In this document: one piece after another, positions 1 through 5,921 of the stretch
Layout: each line of letters opens with the position of its first letter
Position numbering within the stretch: the stretch's first letter is position 1
Assembly: GCA_002384315.1 (NCBI GenBank)
Contig: DGBL01000035.1
Span: forward strand, 1 to 6,684
Length of the DNA stretch: 6,684 nt
From: Micrococcaceae bacterium UBA4005
GTDB lineage: Bacteria; Actinomycetota; Actinomycetes; Actinomycetales; Micrococcaceae
Direction: 5' to 3'
Notes under the pieces: model-generated
The model's input: only the letters and a program-made list of their open reading frames with translations
Databases searched by the model: none
Told to the model about the DNA's origin: nothing
Program-made: the position numbers and the translations under genes

Positions 1-501
1 GACGGCTTTTCGCGCCTTTTTGGCTTGCCGGGCGTTCAGTCGATCAAGATAGAGTTTTCCATCCAGATGGTCATTCTCGTGCTGCATGCATCGGGCGAAC
101 CAGTCGGTGGCCTCGAATTCCACTGGTGCACCGGAGCCATCGAAGCCAGTGACTTTAGCCCAGTCTGCGCGCTTTAGCGGAAATGATTCGCCCGGGACGG
201 AGAGGCATCCTTCTGATTCATCCTCCGGATCCGGATCAGTCCCAGGAATCTTCGAGGTGATCACAGTCGGATTCACGACGACGCCTCGAGCCGGGACGCC
301 GTCATCGTTATTCATGCCGTAAACGAAGACCCTGAGCCCCCGGCCGATCTGAGGCGCTGCCAGGCCCACGCCGTTCGCGGCGTCCATCGTTTCGAACATA
401 TCGCCGATAAGGCAGCGAAGGGCATCGTCGAAAACTTCCACCGGGGCTGCCCGCCGGTGCAAAACCGGTTCGCCGACGATGGTCACGGGGTAGATAGTCA
501 T
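1..501 (-). CDS. def: Peptide deformylase (3' end beyond window)
   Basis: This enzyme removes the formyl group from the N-terminal formyl-methionine of nascent proteins, at the ribosome exit in the cytoplasm, using a bound metal ion. All three family motifs are visible: GVGLAAPQIG at residues 44-53, EGCLS at 97-101 (metal ligand Cys99), and HENDH at 141-145 (metal-ligand histidines and catalytic Glu142). The 167 residues seen already reach the usual family length of 160-190, so only a short C-terminal tail should lie outside the window. The visible end is Lys/Arg/Ala-rich. I chose ATG at 501 because AGGAC lies about 9 nt upstream; an in-frame TTG just before it is less likely. The gene follows the acyl-CoA dehydrogenase on the same strand after 44 nt with no hairpin between them, so co-transcription is likely. 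Identification is firm. Confidence 0.96.
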   Translation of the reverse strand, partial: MTIYPVTIVGEPVLHRRAAPVEVFDDALRCLIGDMFETMDAANGVGLAAPQIGRGLRVFVYGMNNDDGVPARGVVVNPTVITSKIPGTDPDPEDESEGCLSVPGESFPLKRADWAKVTGFDGSGAPVEFEATDWFARCMQHENDHLDGKLYLDRLNARQAKKARKAV

Positions 502-545
502 CAATTTGTCCTGGGTGTCGTTCTGGCGCGGGCAGAAGATTCTGG

Positions 546-1700
546 CTAGGTGGCGATGGAGCGACCCACAAGATCCCTCATGATCTCGCTGGTTCCGCCG
601 AATATGGTCAACAACCGGGCAGCCAGAAACGCCTGCGCCACAGGATACTCGAGGATGTAGCCATAACCTCCGTGTAGTTGCAGGCAGCGGTCGGTGATGG
701 ACGTGGCTCGTTCGCTGGCCCACAGTTTAACCCGGGCCGCGCTCAGCGCGTCGAGTTCGCCCTTGTTGAAGGCCAGCATCGCCGAGTCGACATAGGTTTC
801 CGTGACCTCAACCTCGGTCAACAGGTCTGCGAGCTCAAACCGAGTGTTCTGGAAGTCGATAACCCGTTCCCCGAAAGCGTCCCGTTCGCGGGTGTAGTTC
901 ACGGTCGTCTCATATACCGCACGGGCAACAGCGGCAGATGCCACCGCTATGGCCAGACGGCCCTGCGGCAACTGTTCGTGGCCATAGCGCAGGCCGCAGC
1001 CGACTTCGCCAATCAGGTTTCCACCGGGGACACGGACGGCATCGAAGAAAAGCTCCGCCGTATCGGAGGCTTTCAGCCCCATCTTGTCCAGCTGGCGGCC
1101 CGTGCTGTAACCCTCGGTCTTTTCGACCATAAAGAGCGAGAAAGAGTCCGCCTTCCCGCGCCCGCTTCCACCGTCGGTCCGGGCCATGACCAGGGCCGCA
1201 TCGCCGCTGATACCGTTGCCTATAAACGTCTTCTGCCCGCTGAGGATCCAGTCTTCGCCGTCGAGTACAGCCTTAGTGCGTATTCCCCGCAGGTCGCTTC
1301 CTGCTCCTGGCTCAGTCCAGGCAATGGAGGTGACCGTCGCCCCGGAGACCATGCCGGGAAGCCAGCGCGCCTTCAGATCGTCGGACCCGTACGCGAGTAC
1401 ATGCGGCAGGACCATATCGTCGTGGAGGTGGAAGGCCAGTCCTACGGCGAGGTGGTTGTGGCGGGCAAATTCCTCGTCGAGGACTGCGCGGAAACGGTAG
1501 TCAACTATTCCCGCACCGCCGAATTCTTCGGGTACCGCCAGGCCGAGCATGCCCTGTTCGCCAGCTGCTTGCCAGAGCCGCCGCGGCATCATGTGGTCGC
1601 GGTCCCACTGAGCATAATGCGGGGCGACCTCGCGTGTGTTGAATTCGCGCGCGAGGTCCCTGAAAAGCTCGTGATCTTCCTCGAAGACTGTGCGGTCCAT
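546..1700 (-). CDS. Acyl-CoA dehydrogenase, long-chain (LCAD)-like, atypical active site
   Basis: This 384-residue protein has the full length and layout of FAD-dependent acyl-CoA dehydrogenases, which introduce an alpha-beta double bond into acyl-CoA thioesters and pass electrons to an electron-transfer flavoprotein. Family signature 1 is at residues 127-136 (AWTEPGAGSD). The FAD/dimer region includes RERDAFG (271-277), QLHGGYGY (341-348) and FGGTSEIMRD (367-376). From about residue 244 to the end it resembles mammalian long-chain acyl-CoA dehydrogenase closely. In that enzyme the catalytic Glu sits in LPQERL; here the motif is LPQGRL (244-249, Gly247). The alternative base position used by medium-chain enzymes (YEGT) is FGGT (Gly368). 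No acidic base is therefore present at either known site, and activity or reaction type is uncertain. The ATG at 1700 has GGAGG 9 nt upstream. It probably heads an operon with def. Substrate cannot be inferred. Confidence 0.93.
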   Translation of the reverse strand: MDRTVFEEDHELFRDLAREFNTREVAPHYAQWDRDHMMPRRLWQAAGEQGMLGLAVPEEFGGAGIVDYRFRAVLDEEFARHNHLAVGLAFHLHDDMVLPHVLAYGSDDLKARWLPGMVSGATVTSIAWTEPGAGSDLRGIRTKAVLDGEDWILSGQKTFIGNGISGDAALVMARTDGGSGRGKADSFSLFMVEKTEGYSTGRQLDKMGLKASDTAELFFDAVRVPGGNLIGEVGCGLRYGHEQLPQGRLAIAVASAAVARAVYETTVNYTRERDAFGERVIDFQNTRFELADLLTEVEVTETYVDSAMLAFNKGELDALSAARVKLWASERATSITDRCLQLHGGYGYILEYPVAQAFLAARLLTIFGGTSEIMRDLVGRSIAT

Positions 1701-1747
1701 GCGACTCGTCCTCCACTACGTGGTTCGGGGCTGCCCGGGAAAGCTGC

Positions 1748-1786
1748 CGTTCAGTAAACACGTTCAGTAAATACGTTCAGTAAATA
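1748..1786. repeat. Three tandem 13-bp direct repeats upstream of the acyl-CoA dehydrogenase
   Basis: Units CGTTCAGTAAACA (1748-1760), CGTTCAGTAAATA (1761-1773) and CGTTCAGTAAATA (1774-1786) are perfectly head-to-tail and differ at one base. They lie 48-86 nt upstream of the dehydrogenase ATG at 1700 and abut the tRNA-His terminator. Read on the minus strand each unit is TRTTTACTGAACG. The AT-rich units contrast with the GC-rich surroundings. They could be an operator array, part of the promoter, or a simple slippage-prone tandem repeat; the sequence alone does not decide. Confidence 0.9.
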
Positions 1787-1787
1787 C

Positions 1788-1822
1788 AATGGCCGTCCCG
1801 AAGAGACTCCGGGACGGCCATT
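1788..1822 (-). terminator. Hairpin terminator after tRNA-His
   Basis: A perfect 13-bp stem (AATGGCCGTCCCG at 1788-1800 with CGGGACGGCCATT at 1810-1822) encloses a 9-nt loop. On the minus strand it lies about 30 nt past the 3' end of tRNA-His and is followed by a modestly T-rich tail (ATTGTATTTAC). It therefore most likely ends the tRNA-His transcript. The tail lacks a long T run, but the symmetric AT ends would also let it work, weakly, in the other direction. Confidence 0.8.
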
Positions 1823-1852
1823 CTCGCCAGCGGCTCCGCCGCCGGCACATTG

Positions 1853-1926
1853 GGTGAGTAACGGGGGTTGAACCCGCGACCTCCTGGACCACAACCAGGC
1901 GCTCTGCCAACTGAGCTATACCCACC
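1853..1926 (-). tRNA. tRNA-His (GTG)
   Basis: The minus strand folds into a complete cloverleaf. The acceptor stem has seven pairs plus an encoded extra G at -1 opposite discriminator C73, the identity element specific to tRNA-His. The anticodon stem CCTGG/CCAGG encloses loop TTGTGGT with anticodon GTG. The T arm GCGGG-TTCAACC-CCCGT has one G-T wobble at its base, and the acceptor stem has one at 4-69. CCA is not encoded (CAA follows C73). It lies 136 nt downstream of orn on the same strand, an orn/tRNA-His adjacency seen in other actinobacteria, and is followed by a strong terminator. Confidence 0.97.
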
Positions 1927-2062
1927 AGGTACTGTCTTCACCACTCGCTGAGCTTCGGAATTCCTAAGCGCAAGCAATCTGGGAAAGGCAGCGGAAACAA
2001 GTTTACACACTTTTTACGGGCTGTACGCCACGGCCGCACAGGCAGGTGCTTTCGGCGTCGTA

Positions 2063-2677
2063 CTAGTCGTTGGCCGTGTCGGCGGACTGCTGGGCCAGCG
2101 CCTTGCTGGTGGCAGAATCGGGTCCGGGATCCGGCACGAAAATGGCTCGCCGGTAGTAACGCAGTTCACGAATTGAATCACGGATATCACCGAGCGCCCG
2201 GTGCCCGCCGTTTTTTGTCGGTGACTGGAAATAAGCGCGGGTGAACCAGCGCCGGGCCAGTTCCTTGATGGTGGACACGTCGATGATCCGGTAGTGGAGA
2301 TGATCGATAACTCGCGGCATGTCCCGGGAGAGAAACAGGCGATCGGTGCCGACGGAGTTGCCGGCAAGTTGCGCTTTGCCGGGTTCAGGGACCCACTGTG
2401 TGATGTAGGCGAGAATGCGGTCCTCGGCTTCCTGCATGGGAATCCCGTGGGGCAACTCCTCAAGCAGCCCGGAGACCGTATGCATCTGGCGGACGAAGTC
2501 GCCCATTTGCTCGACAGCACCGGGCGGCGGCGCGATGACGACGTCGACGCCGTCCCCGAGCACGTTCAGTTCAGAGTCCGTGACAAGAACCGCAACTTCG
2601 ATGAGGGCATCATCGTCGATGCTCAGACCTGTCATCTCGCAGTCGATCCAGACCATATGTTCGTTTGATATCGGCAC
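2063..2677 (-). CDS. orn: Oligoribonuclease (DEDDh 3'-5' exoribonuclease)
   Basis: This enzyme degrades 2-5 nt RNAs, and dinucleotides such as pGpG, to mononucleotides in the cytoplasm, completing mRNA decay. With a GTG start at 2677 the protein has 204 residues, normal for the family. The DEDDh residues are all visible: Asp12 and Glu14 (WIDCEMTG), Asp112 (GNSVGTDR), His159 (GGHRALGD) and Asp164. The DVSTIKELARRW block at 133-144 is also diagnostic. The start is the weak point. The GTG at 2677 has only a poor GGA upstream, and ATG at 2656 begins seven residues later, immediately before the first catalytic strand, so it would give an unusually short N-terminus. An open frame continues upstream to 2899 but shows no family similarity. 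A C-terminal tail of about 20 residues beyond the nuclease core is Ala/Ser/Asp-rich. It is divergent from the mannosyltransferase gene. Confidence 0.95.
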   Translation of the reverse strand: MPISNEHMVWIDCEMTGLSIDDDALIEVAVLVTDSELNVLGDGVDVVIAPPPGAVEQMGDFVRQMHTVSGLLEELPHGIPMQEAEDRILAYITQWVPEPGKAQLAGNSVGTDRLFLSRDMPRVIDHLHYRIIDVSTIKELARRWFTRAYFQSPTKNGGHRALGDIRDSIRELRYYRRAIFVPDPGPDSATSKALAQQSADTAND

Positions 2678-2815
2678 TGGTCCAATGTACCGCTTGCGGG
2701 CGGCTGGGTGCGGATCAGCCTCATCCCGGCTCGCCGACGGCCGAGGGCAGGTGATGATCCGGATGCTAATATCGAGCGAAGCCCAGCAGCTTCCAGCAGC
2801 GCCGGATCGCCGTCG

Positions 2816-2866
2816 AATAACCGGGCTGCGCCAATGCTCGTGCTGTACGAATGGCCGTGCTGTACC
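2816..2866. repeat. Three degenerate 17-bp tandem repeats in the orn/mptB divergent region
   Basis: Units AATAACCGGGCTGCGCC (2816-2832), AATGCTCGTGCTGTACG (2833-2849) and AATGGCCGTGCTGTACC (2850-2866) are contiguous. The last two agree at 14 of 17 positions, and the first agrees with the last at 12 of 17. They lie 65 nt upstream of the mannosyltransferase start. The otherwise gene-free stretch 2678-2930 also holds a short dyad, CTGGGacCCCAG (2883-2894). Function is unknown; a promoter-proximal regulatory role or a decayed duplication are both possible. Confidence 0.55.
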
Positions 2867-2930
2867 TGGGGGCGGTAAACGGCTGGGACCCCAGTTCACA
2901 ATCTTTGTCCTGAGGAGTGGAAACCGCCCG

Positions 2931-4451
2931 ATGACCGCTCAGGTACCAGTGCGCGAACCTGACACGCCACGGCATACCCGCCGGCCGCACGTGGCCATAG
3001 TCCAAGGCTTTGTGGGCTCGATGATGATGTGGGCGGGCTCGCTGGGGGTCGGGTGGCTCTCGCTCGCGTCCGCCGAAATCCGTCGCAATCCGGTGATCAT
3101 CTGGTTGCGGTTTGAACCTGAGGGAGCGGTGCTCTCCGTCGCGGTGCTCGCCCTGGGAGGCATGCTCCTGGTCCGGTCCTGGCTTCGTCTGGGGCAACGA
3201 TTGGAGGGGTGGGGGCCCGGTTCGCAGATTATGGTGCTACGGGCGATCGTCGCGTGGGGCGCTCCGATGTGCTTCACCTTGCCGCTTTTCAGTCGGGACG
3301 TATTCGCCTACATTGCGCAGGGCCAGGTGATGGTGGCCGGACTGAATCCTTATAAGGACGGTTATTCGCAGATCTCCAATTACCTGCAGATCGGAGCGGA
3401 CGACCTCTGGGCGCAAAGTCCTACCCCCTACGGACCGGTTTTTCTGTGGATTGAGGAGCTGGTGGTGCGGATCACCGGCGGGGAACCCGACTATTCCATC
3501 ATTCTCTTCCGCGCTGTTGCCCTGCTCGGGGTAGCGCTGTGTATTTACGTGGTCCCCAAGCTCGCGGTGCTTCACGGGGTCAACCCGCACAAGGCACTCT
3601 GGTTGACCGCCGCCAACCCTCTTTTCCTGACCAACTTCATTGCTTCAATCCACAACGACGCGCTCATGATGGGACTGGCTCTCGCCGGGCTCTATCTGGT
3701 GGCGACCCACCGCGCAGTGTGGGGCATCGTACTGGTCACGCTTTCGGTCGCTGTCAAGCCCATCACCTTGATTTTCCTACCCTTCCTCGGTCTCATGTGG
3801 GCCGGGAAAGGAGCACCCTGGGGGCGGCGGATCGGTTACTGGTCACTGACTGCCGCCATCTCCTTGGGACTGCTGGCCGTCATGGGGCGGGTAAACGGGT
3901 TTGGGTTCGGTTGGGTGGGGGCTTTAAGCACCCCGGGCAGTGTGTGGATCTGGTACGCGCCGATCGGGTTTGCGGGGATGGCCGTTGGCGTTCTGACTGA
4001 TGCCCTTGGCTTTGATGGGTGGAACGCTGCGGATTACGTCAATGCTCTGGGGCGGGTAATTTCGGTGCTGGTCATCGGTTGGCAAGTATTTTGGGGAGAG
4101 CACCGCCGGCTTGTCCGCAGGCTCGCTCTCTCCCTCGCCGCAGTTGTGGTTCTCTCTCCGATGATTCAGGCCTGGTATGTGGTGTGGTTGATTCCGTTGT
4201 TTGCGGTGAGTGGGATCCGTAACGACTGGCAGGTGAAGACCCTGTACTTCACGGTGTCCTTTTTTATGATTTACGCGATCTCCGACCAACTGGATATTTT
4301 CCCGTATCTCGAGGTCAGCCTGACTCTTGCCCGCCAACTCGCCGTGGTGATCGCGTTGGCCTTCGCCCTTTATCTGGTCTTCCTTGACCCCCGCACTAAG
4401 CTGCTCTACCGTCGCCGTTTCCGGCCGCTGGTTGCGGGCGAACTGCGCTGA
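2931..4451 (+). CDS. mptB: Polyprenyl-phosphomannose alpha-1,6-mannosyltransferase, MptA/MptB family
   Basis: This is a 506-residue integral-membrane GT-C glycosyltransferase with roughly 12 hydrophobic spans. Family features include the first-loop acidic motif SRDVFAYIAQGQ (121-132, Asp123 the likely catalytic/metal residue), GLNPY (137-141), PTPYGPVFLW (165-174), HNDALMMG (241-248), VKPITL (275-280) and SPMIQAWYVVWLIPL (409-423) near the end. In mycobacteria and corynebacteria MptA and MptB use decaprenyl-phosphomannose outside the membrane to build the alpha-1,6-mannan core of lipomannan and lipoarabinomannan. I favour an MptB-like enzyme, but MptA or another close homologue cannot be excluded. 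The ATG at 2931 is the first plausible start. GAGGAG lies 13 nt upstream, a longer spacing than ideal, and GTG at 2949 is an in-frame alternative. The short cytoplasmic N-terminus is basic, and the C-terminus is strongly basic. Confidence 0.88.
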   Translation: MTAQVPVREPDTPRHTRRPHVAIVQGFVGSMMMWAGSLGVGWLSLASAEIRRNPVIIWLRFEPEGAVLSVAVLALGGMLLVRSWLRLGQRLEGWGPGSQIMVLRAIVAWGAPMCFTLPLFSRDVFAYIAQGQVMVAGLNPYKDGYSQISNYLQIGADDLWAQSPTPYGPVFLWIEELVVRITGGEPDYSIILFRAVALLGVALCIYVVPKLAVLHGVNPHKALWLTAANPLFLTNFIASIHNDALMMGLALAGLYLVATHRAVWGIVLVTLSVAVKPITLIFLPFLGLMWAGKGAPWGRRIGYWSLTAAISLGLLAVMGRVNGFGFGWVGALSTPGSVWIWYAPIGFAGMAVGVLTDALGFDGWNAADYVNALGRVISVLVIGWQVFWGEHRRLVRRLALSLAAVVVLSPMIQAWYVVWLIPLFAVSGIRNDWQVKTLYFTVSFFMIYAISDQLDIFPYLEVSLTLARQLAVVIALAFALYLVFLDPRTKLLYRRRFRPLVAGELR

Positions 4452-4462
4452 ATCGGTAATAC
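4432..4462 (+). promoter_or_regulatory. Possible promoter for a leaderless DUF3224-like transcript
   Basis: TTGCGG (4432-4437) and TAATAC (4457-4462) are separated by 19 nt. The -10-like element ends 7 nt before the ATG at 4470, which would place the transcription start at or next to the A of the start codon. The element overlaps the end of the upstream coding region. Support is by spacing and resemblance only; the gene could equally be read through from the mannosyltransferase gene. Confidence 0.3.
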
Positions 4463-4469
4463 TGGAGAA

Positions 4470-4895
4470 ATGATCGATCCAGCAGAACAACTTTTCCAGG
4501 GTGAATTTGAAATAACCGAGTGGGAAGCGCAGCCGTACTCCGAGCCTGGAAGTCACAGTGAGCTCTCCCGGGTCCGGGTCGGGAAGGCCTTCAGTGGAGA
4601 CTTCTCCGGATCCAGCACGGCGGAACTGCTGATGGCCGGAAACAACCATGGCGCCGGGTATGTTGCCTCCGAATTGTTCACCGGGGCAGTGGGCGGACGG
4701 GAAGGTTCCATGGTGCTGCAACATTGGGGTGTTGCCGAAGGGGCGGAAGCGGCTAGTTCGGGGCATATTATCCCTGGATCCGGCACCGGAGAATTAACTG
4801 GTATTTGTGGGAAAGTGGTCTATTCGCAGGACTCGGACGGCCAGCACCGGGTCGAGCTGAGGGTTTTCTTCCAATTGCCGCCAGTGTCTGTATAA
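4470..4895 (+). CDS. DUF3224 domain-containing protein
   Basis: This is a 141-residue soluble protein with no signal peptide or membrane segment. It resembles the actinobacterial DUF3224 family, small beta-rich proteins of unknown function. Supporting features are an N-terminal strand GEFEITEWEAQPY (11-23), a central block SMVLQHWGVAEG (80-91), and the conserved PGSGTGELTGICG (102-114) followed by a terminal beta strand. It lies 18 nt after the mannosyltransferase stop on the same strand. GGAG is present but only 2 nt separate it from the ATG, too close for a normal Shine-Dalgarno, and no alternative start is nearby. The mRNA may be leaderless. The family name rests on motif memory, and no biochemical role can be assigned. 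Confidence 0.8.
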   Translation: MIDPAEQLFQGEFEITEWEAQPYSEPGSHSELSRVRVGKAFSGDFSGSSTAELLMAGNNHGAGYVASELFTGAVGGREGSMVLQHWGVAEGAEAASSGHIIPGSGTGELTGICGKVVYSQDSDGQHRVELRVFFQLPPVSV

Positions 4896-4923
4896 CATCC
4901 AGTTGTTGAGGGACGCGGCGTCG

Positions 4924-4996
4924 TGCCCCCGGCGCGACTCGAACGCGCAACCTACGGATTAGAAGGCCGTTGCTCTATCCATTGAGCTACGAGGGC
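4924..4996 (-). tRNA. tRNA-Arg (TCT)
   Basis: The minus strand gives a 73-nt cloverleaf. The acceptor stem is GCCCTCG/CGGGGGC with one T-G wobble, the D arm starts GCTC, the anticodon loop is CTTCTAA with anticodon TCT, and the T arm is GCGCG-TTCGAGT-CGCGC. Discriminator A73 is present and CCA is not encoded. The anticodon stem ACGGC/TCCGT has a C-T mismatch at the pair next to the loop (31-39). It reads AGA codons, which are rare in GC-rich actinobacteria. It stands alone between convergent and divergent neighbours. Confidence 0.96.
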
Positions 4997-5024
4997 AGGT
5001 GGCCTTGCGGGCCGCCAGTATGAA

Positions 5025-5030
5025 AGTTTA
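5025..5030 (-). promoter_or_regulatory. Possible -10 element of tRNA-Arg
   Basis: On the minus strand TAAACT matches the actinobacterial TANNNT -10 pattern and lies 28 nt upstream of the mature tRNA 5' end, a reasonable distance for a short processed leader. No convincing -35 is visible at the expected position, so this is a weak call. Confidence 0.3.
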
Positions 5031-5148
5031 TCCAGAACACGCACAGTTCCACGATTCGGCGCTGAACCTCGACTCAGGGGCCGACCCCGGGTTACCCACA
5101 TAGCATCCCGCGGCGTCCTCGTCCTGCCGTTGTGCCCCGACACTGATC

Positions 5149-5171
5149 ATGGTTGGCACATTGTCAGCCAT
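5149..5171. promoter_or_regulatory. Imperfect dyad upstream of the ssb paralogue
   Basis: ATGGTTGGCA (5149-5158) and TGTCAGCCAT (5162-5171) pair at 8 of 10 positions around a 3-nt centre. The element ends 10 nt before the GGGAGG Shine-Dalgarno of the ssb paralogue. It could be a repressor operator, or a leader hairpin if transcription starts upstream. It does not resemble the mycobacterial LexA box (TCGAAC-N4-GTTCGA). Confidence 0.35.
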
Positions 5172-5193
5172 CAGGATGCGTGGGAGGAAACCG

Positions 5194-5796
5194 ATGAGTG
5201 AAAATATAACGGTTCGCGGATACGTTGCGACCGATATTCGCATGACCGTGGCACCGAGCGGGTTACCCATTGCCGGATTTCGGATGTGCACCACCGAACG
5301 GCGCTTCGACCGCCAGTCGGATACCTGGGTGGATGGGCACACAAACTGGTATTCGGTATCGATGTTTCGCCAGCTTGCAACAAATGCTGCAGCGTGCGTC
5401 AAAAAAGGAGACCGGGTGCTGGTCTTCGGACGATTGAAAGTCAAGCCGTGGATCAACGCGGAAGGTAAGACCGGAACCAACGTCGAGATCGACGCCGACT
5501 GCCTTGGACACGACCTCATGTGGGGAACAGCAGGTTTCCGGCGCGCCTCCAGTGTCCGCGCAGAGGACCAGGACAGTCCCGCCAACAGCTACCCGGCGGA
5601 GGGAGCTCACGGTGAGACGCCAGCTGAGGATGTGCTGGAGGTCGACGGCGGGACAGGCGAAATTTTGGATGGCGCAGCGCAAGCGGGCGCAGACGAGATT
5701 GAGGGGGAAGCTTATCCGGGCACGCTTGGCGCTGGAGTGGAGATGGACGCGGAACCTATTCCACCGGAGTCGGAAACCGTGGCCGCGGCTTACTGA
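5194..5796 (+). CDS. ssb: Single-stranded DNA-binding protein paralogue (SsbB-like)
   Basis: This 200-residue protein has an N-terminal OB fold of about 112 residues: ENITVRGYVATDIR (3-16), FRMCTTERRFD (29-39), WYSVSMFRQLATNAAACVKKGDRV (52-75), VFGRLKVKPW (77-86), then VEIDADCLGHDL (97-108). These fit SSB proteins that coat ssDNA as oligomers. The remaining 90 or so residues are low-complexity, Gly/Ala/Glu/Asp-rich and presumably disordered. The protein ends in SETVAAAY and lacks the acidic DDxxPF-type tip through which canonical SSB recruits repair and replication partners. That fits a secondary SSB such as mycobacterial Rv2478c/SsbB rather than the essential replication SSB. I chose ATG at 5194 because GGGAGG lies 6 nt upstream; an in-frame ATG at 5149 has no such site. 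It sits close to ettA, an association also remembered from mycobacteria. Confidence 0.92.
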   Translation: MSENITVRGYVATDIRMTVAPSGLPIAGFRMCTTERRFDRQSDTWVDGHTNWYSVSMFRQLATNAAACVKKGDRVLVFGRLKVKPWINAEGKTGTNVEIDADCLGHDLMWGTAGFRRASSVRAEDQDSPANSYPAEGAHGETPAEDVLEVDGGTGEILDGAAQAGADEIEGEAYPGTLGAGVEMDAEPIPPESETVAAAY

Positions 5797-5921
5797 CATA
5801 CCGCCCGCCAGGACAGGGCGCACCCCGTGGCGTGCCGCGATCCGGTACCGCACGGATATGCAACTATTGGTTGGTGACCGAAACCCCGCCTCGAGGACGC
5901 GCAGGTGCTGCGTTGGCCAGC

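Noticed and set aside
678..1757. Long plus-strand open frame of 359 codons opposite the acyl-CoA dehydrogenase
   Set aside because: It is antisense to a gene with clear family motifs, has no recognisable protein features, and long antisense frames are common in GC-rich DNA.
2012..2062. Possible terminator after orn
   Set aside because: Only imperfect pairings (for example GCCTGTGC with GTACAGCC) are present and the homopolymer run is A rather than T on the transcript strand; read-through into tRNA-His is equally plausible.
1748..2866. Repeats considered as a CRISPR array
   Set aside because: The 13-bp and 17-bp units are contiguous with no spacers, and no cas-like gene is present.
2678..2899. 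Upstream extension of orn to an ATG at 2899
   Set aside because: Family members begin a few residues before the WIDxEMTG motif; the extension is repetitive noncoding-like sequence covering the 17-bp repeats.
2415..2930. Upstream extension of the mannosyltransferase frame to 2415
   Set aside because: The added 172 residues are low-complexity, overlap orn on the opposite strand and lack family similarity; the ATG at 2931 matches the normal protein length.
3924..4766. Minus-strand open frame of 280 codons spanning the end of the mannosyltransferase gene and the DUF3224-like gene
   Set aside because: It covers two well-supported plus-strand genes and its translation is low in hydrophobic order and rich in scattered Pro, Arg and His, typical of a shadow frame.
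4912..4922. GACGCGGCGTC palindrome as a tRNA-Arg terminator
   Set aside because: The centre is a single base, so no stable hairpin can form, and there is no T run after it.
5149..5193. Earlier in-frame ATG for the ssb paralogue
   Set aside because: It has no ribosome site and lies in the dyad; ATG 5194 has GGGAGG at ideal distance and starts directly at the OB fold.
5832..5921. Earlier ATG for the lipoprotein
   Set aside because: It would put about 30 polar residues before the signal peptide and disrupt the lipoprotein export signal.
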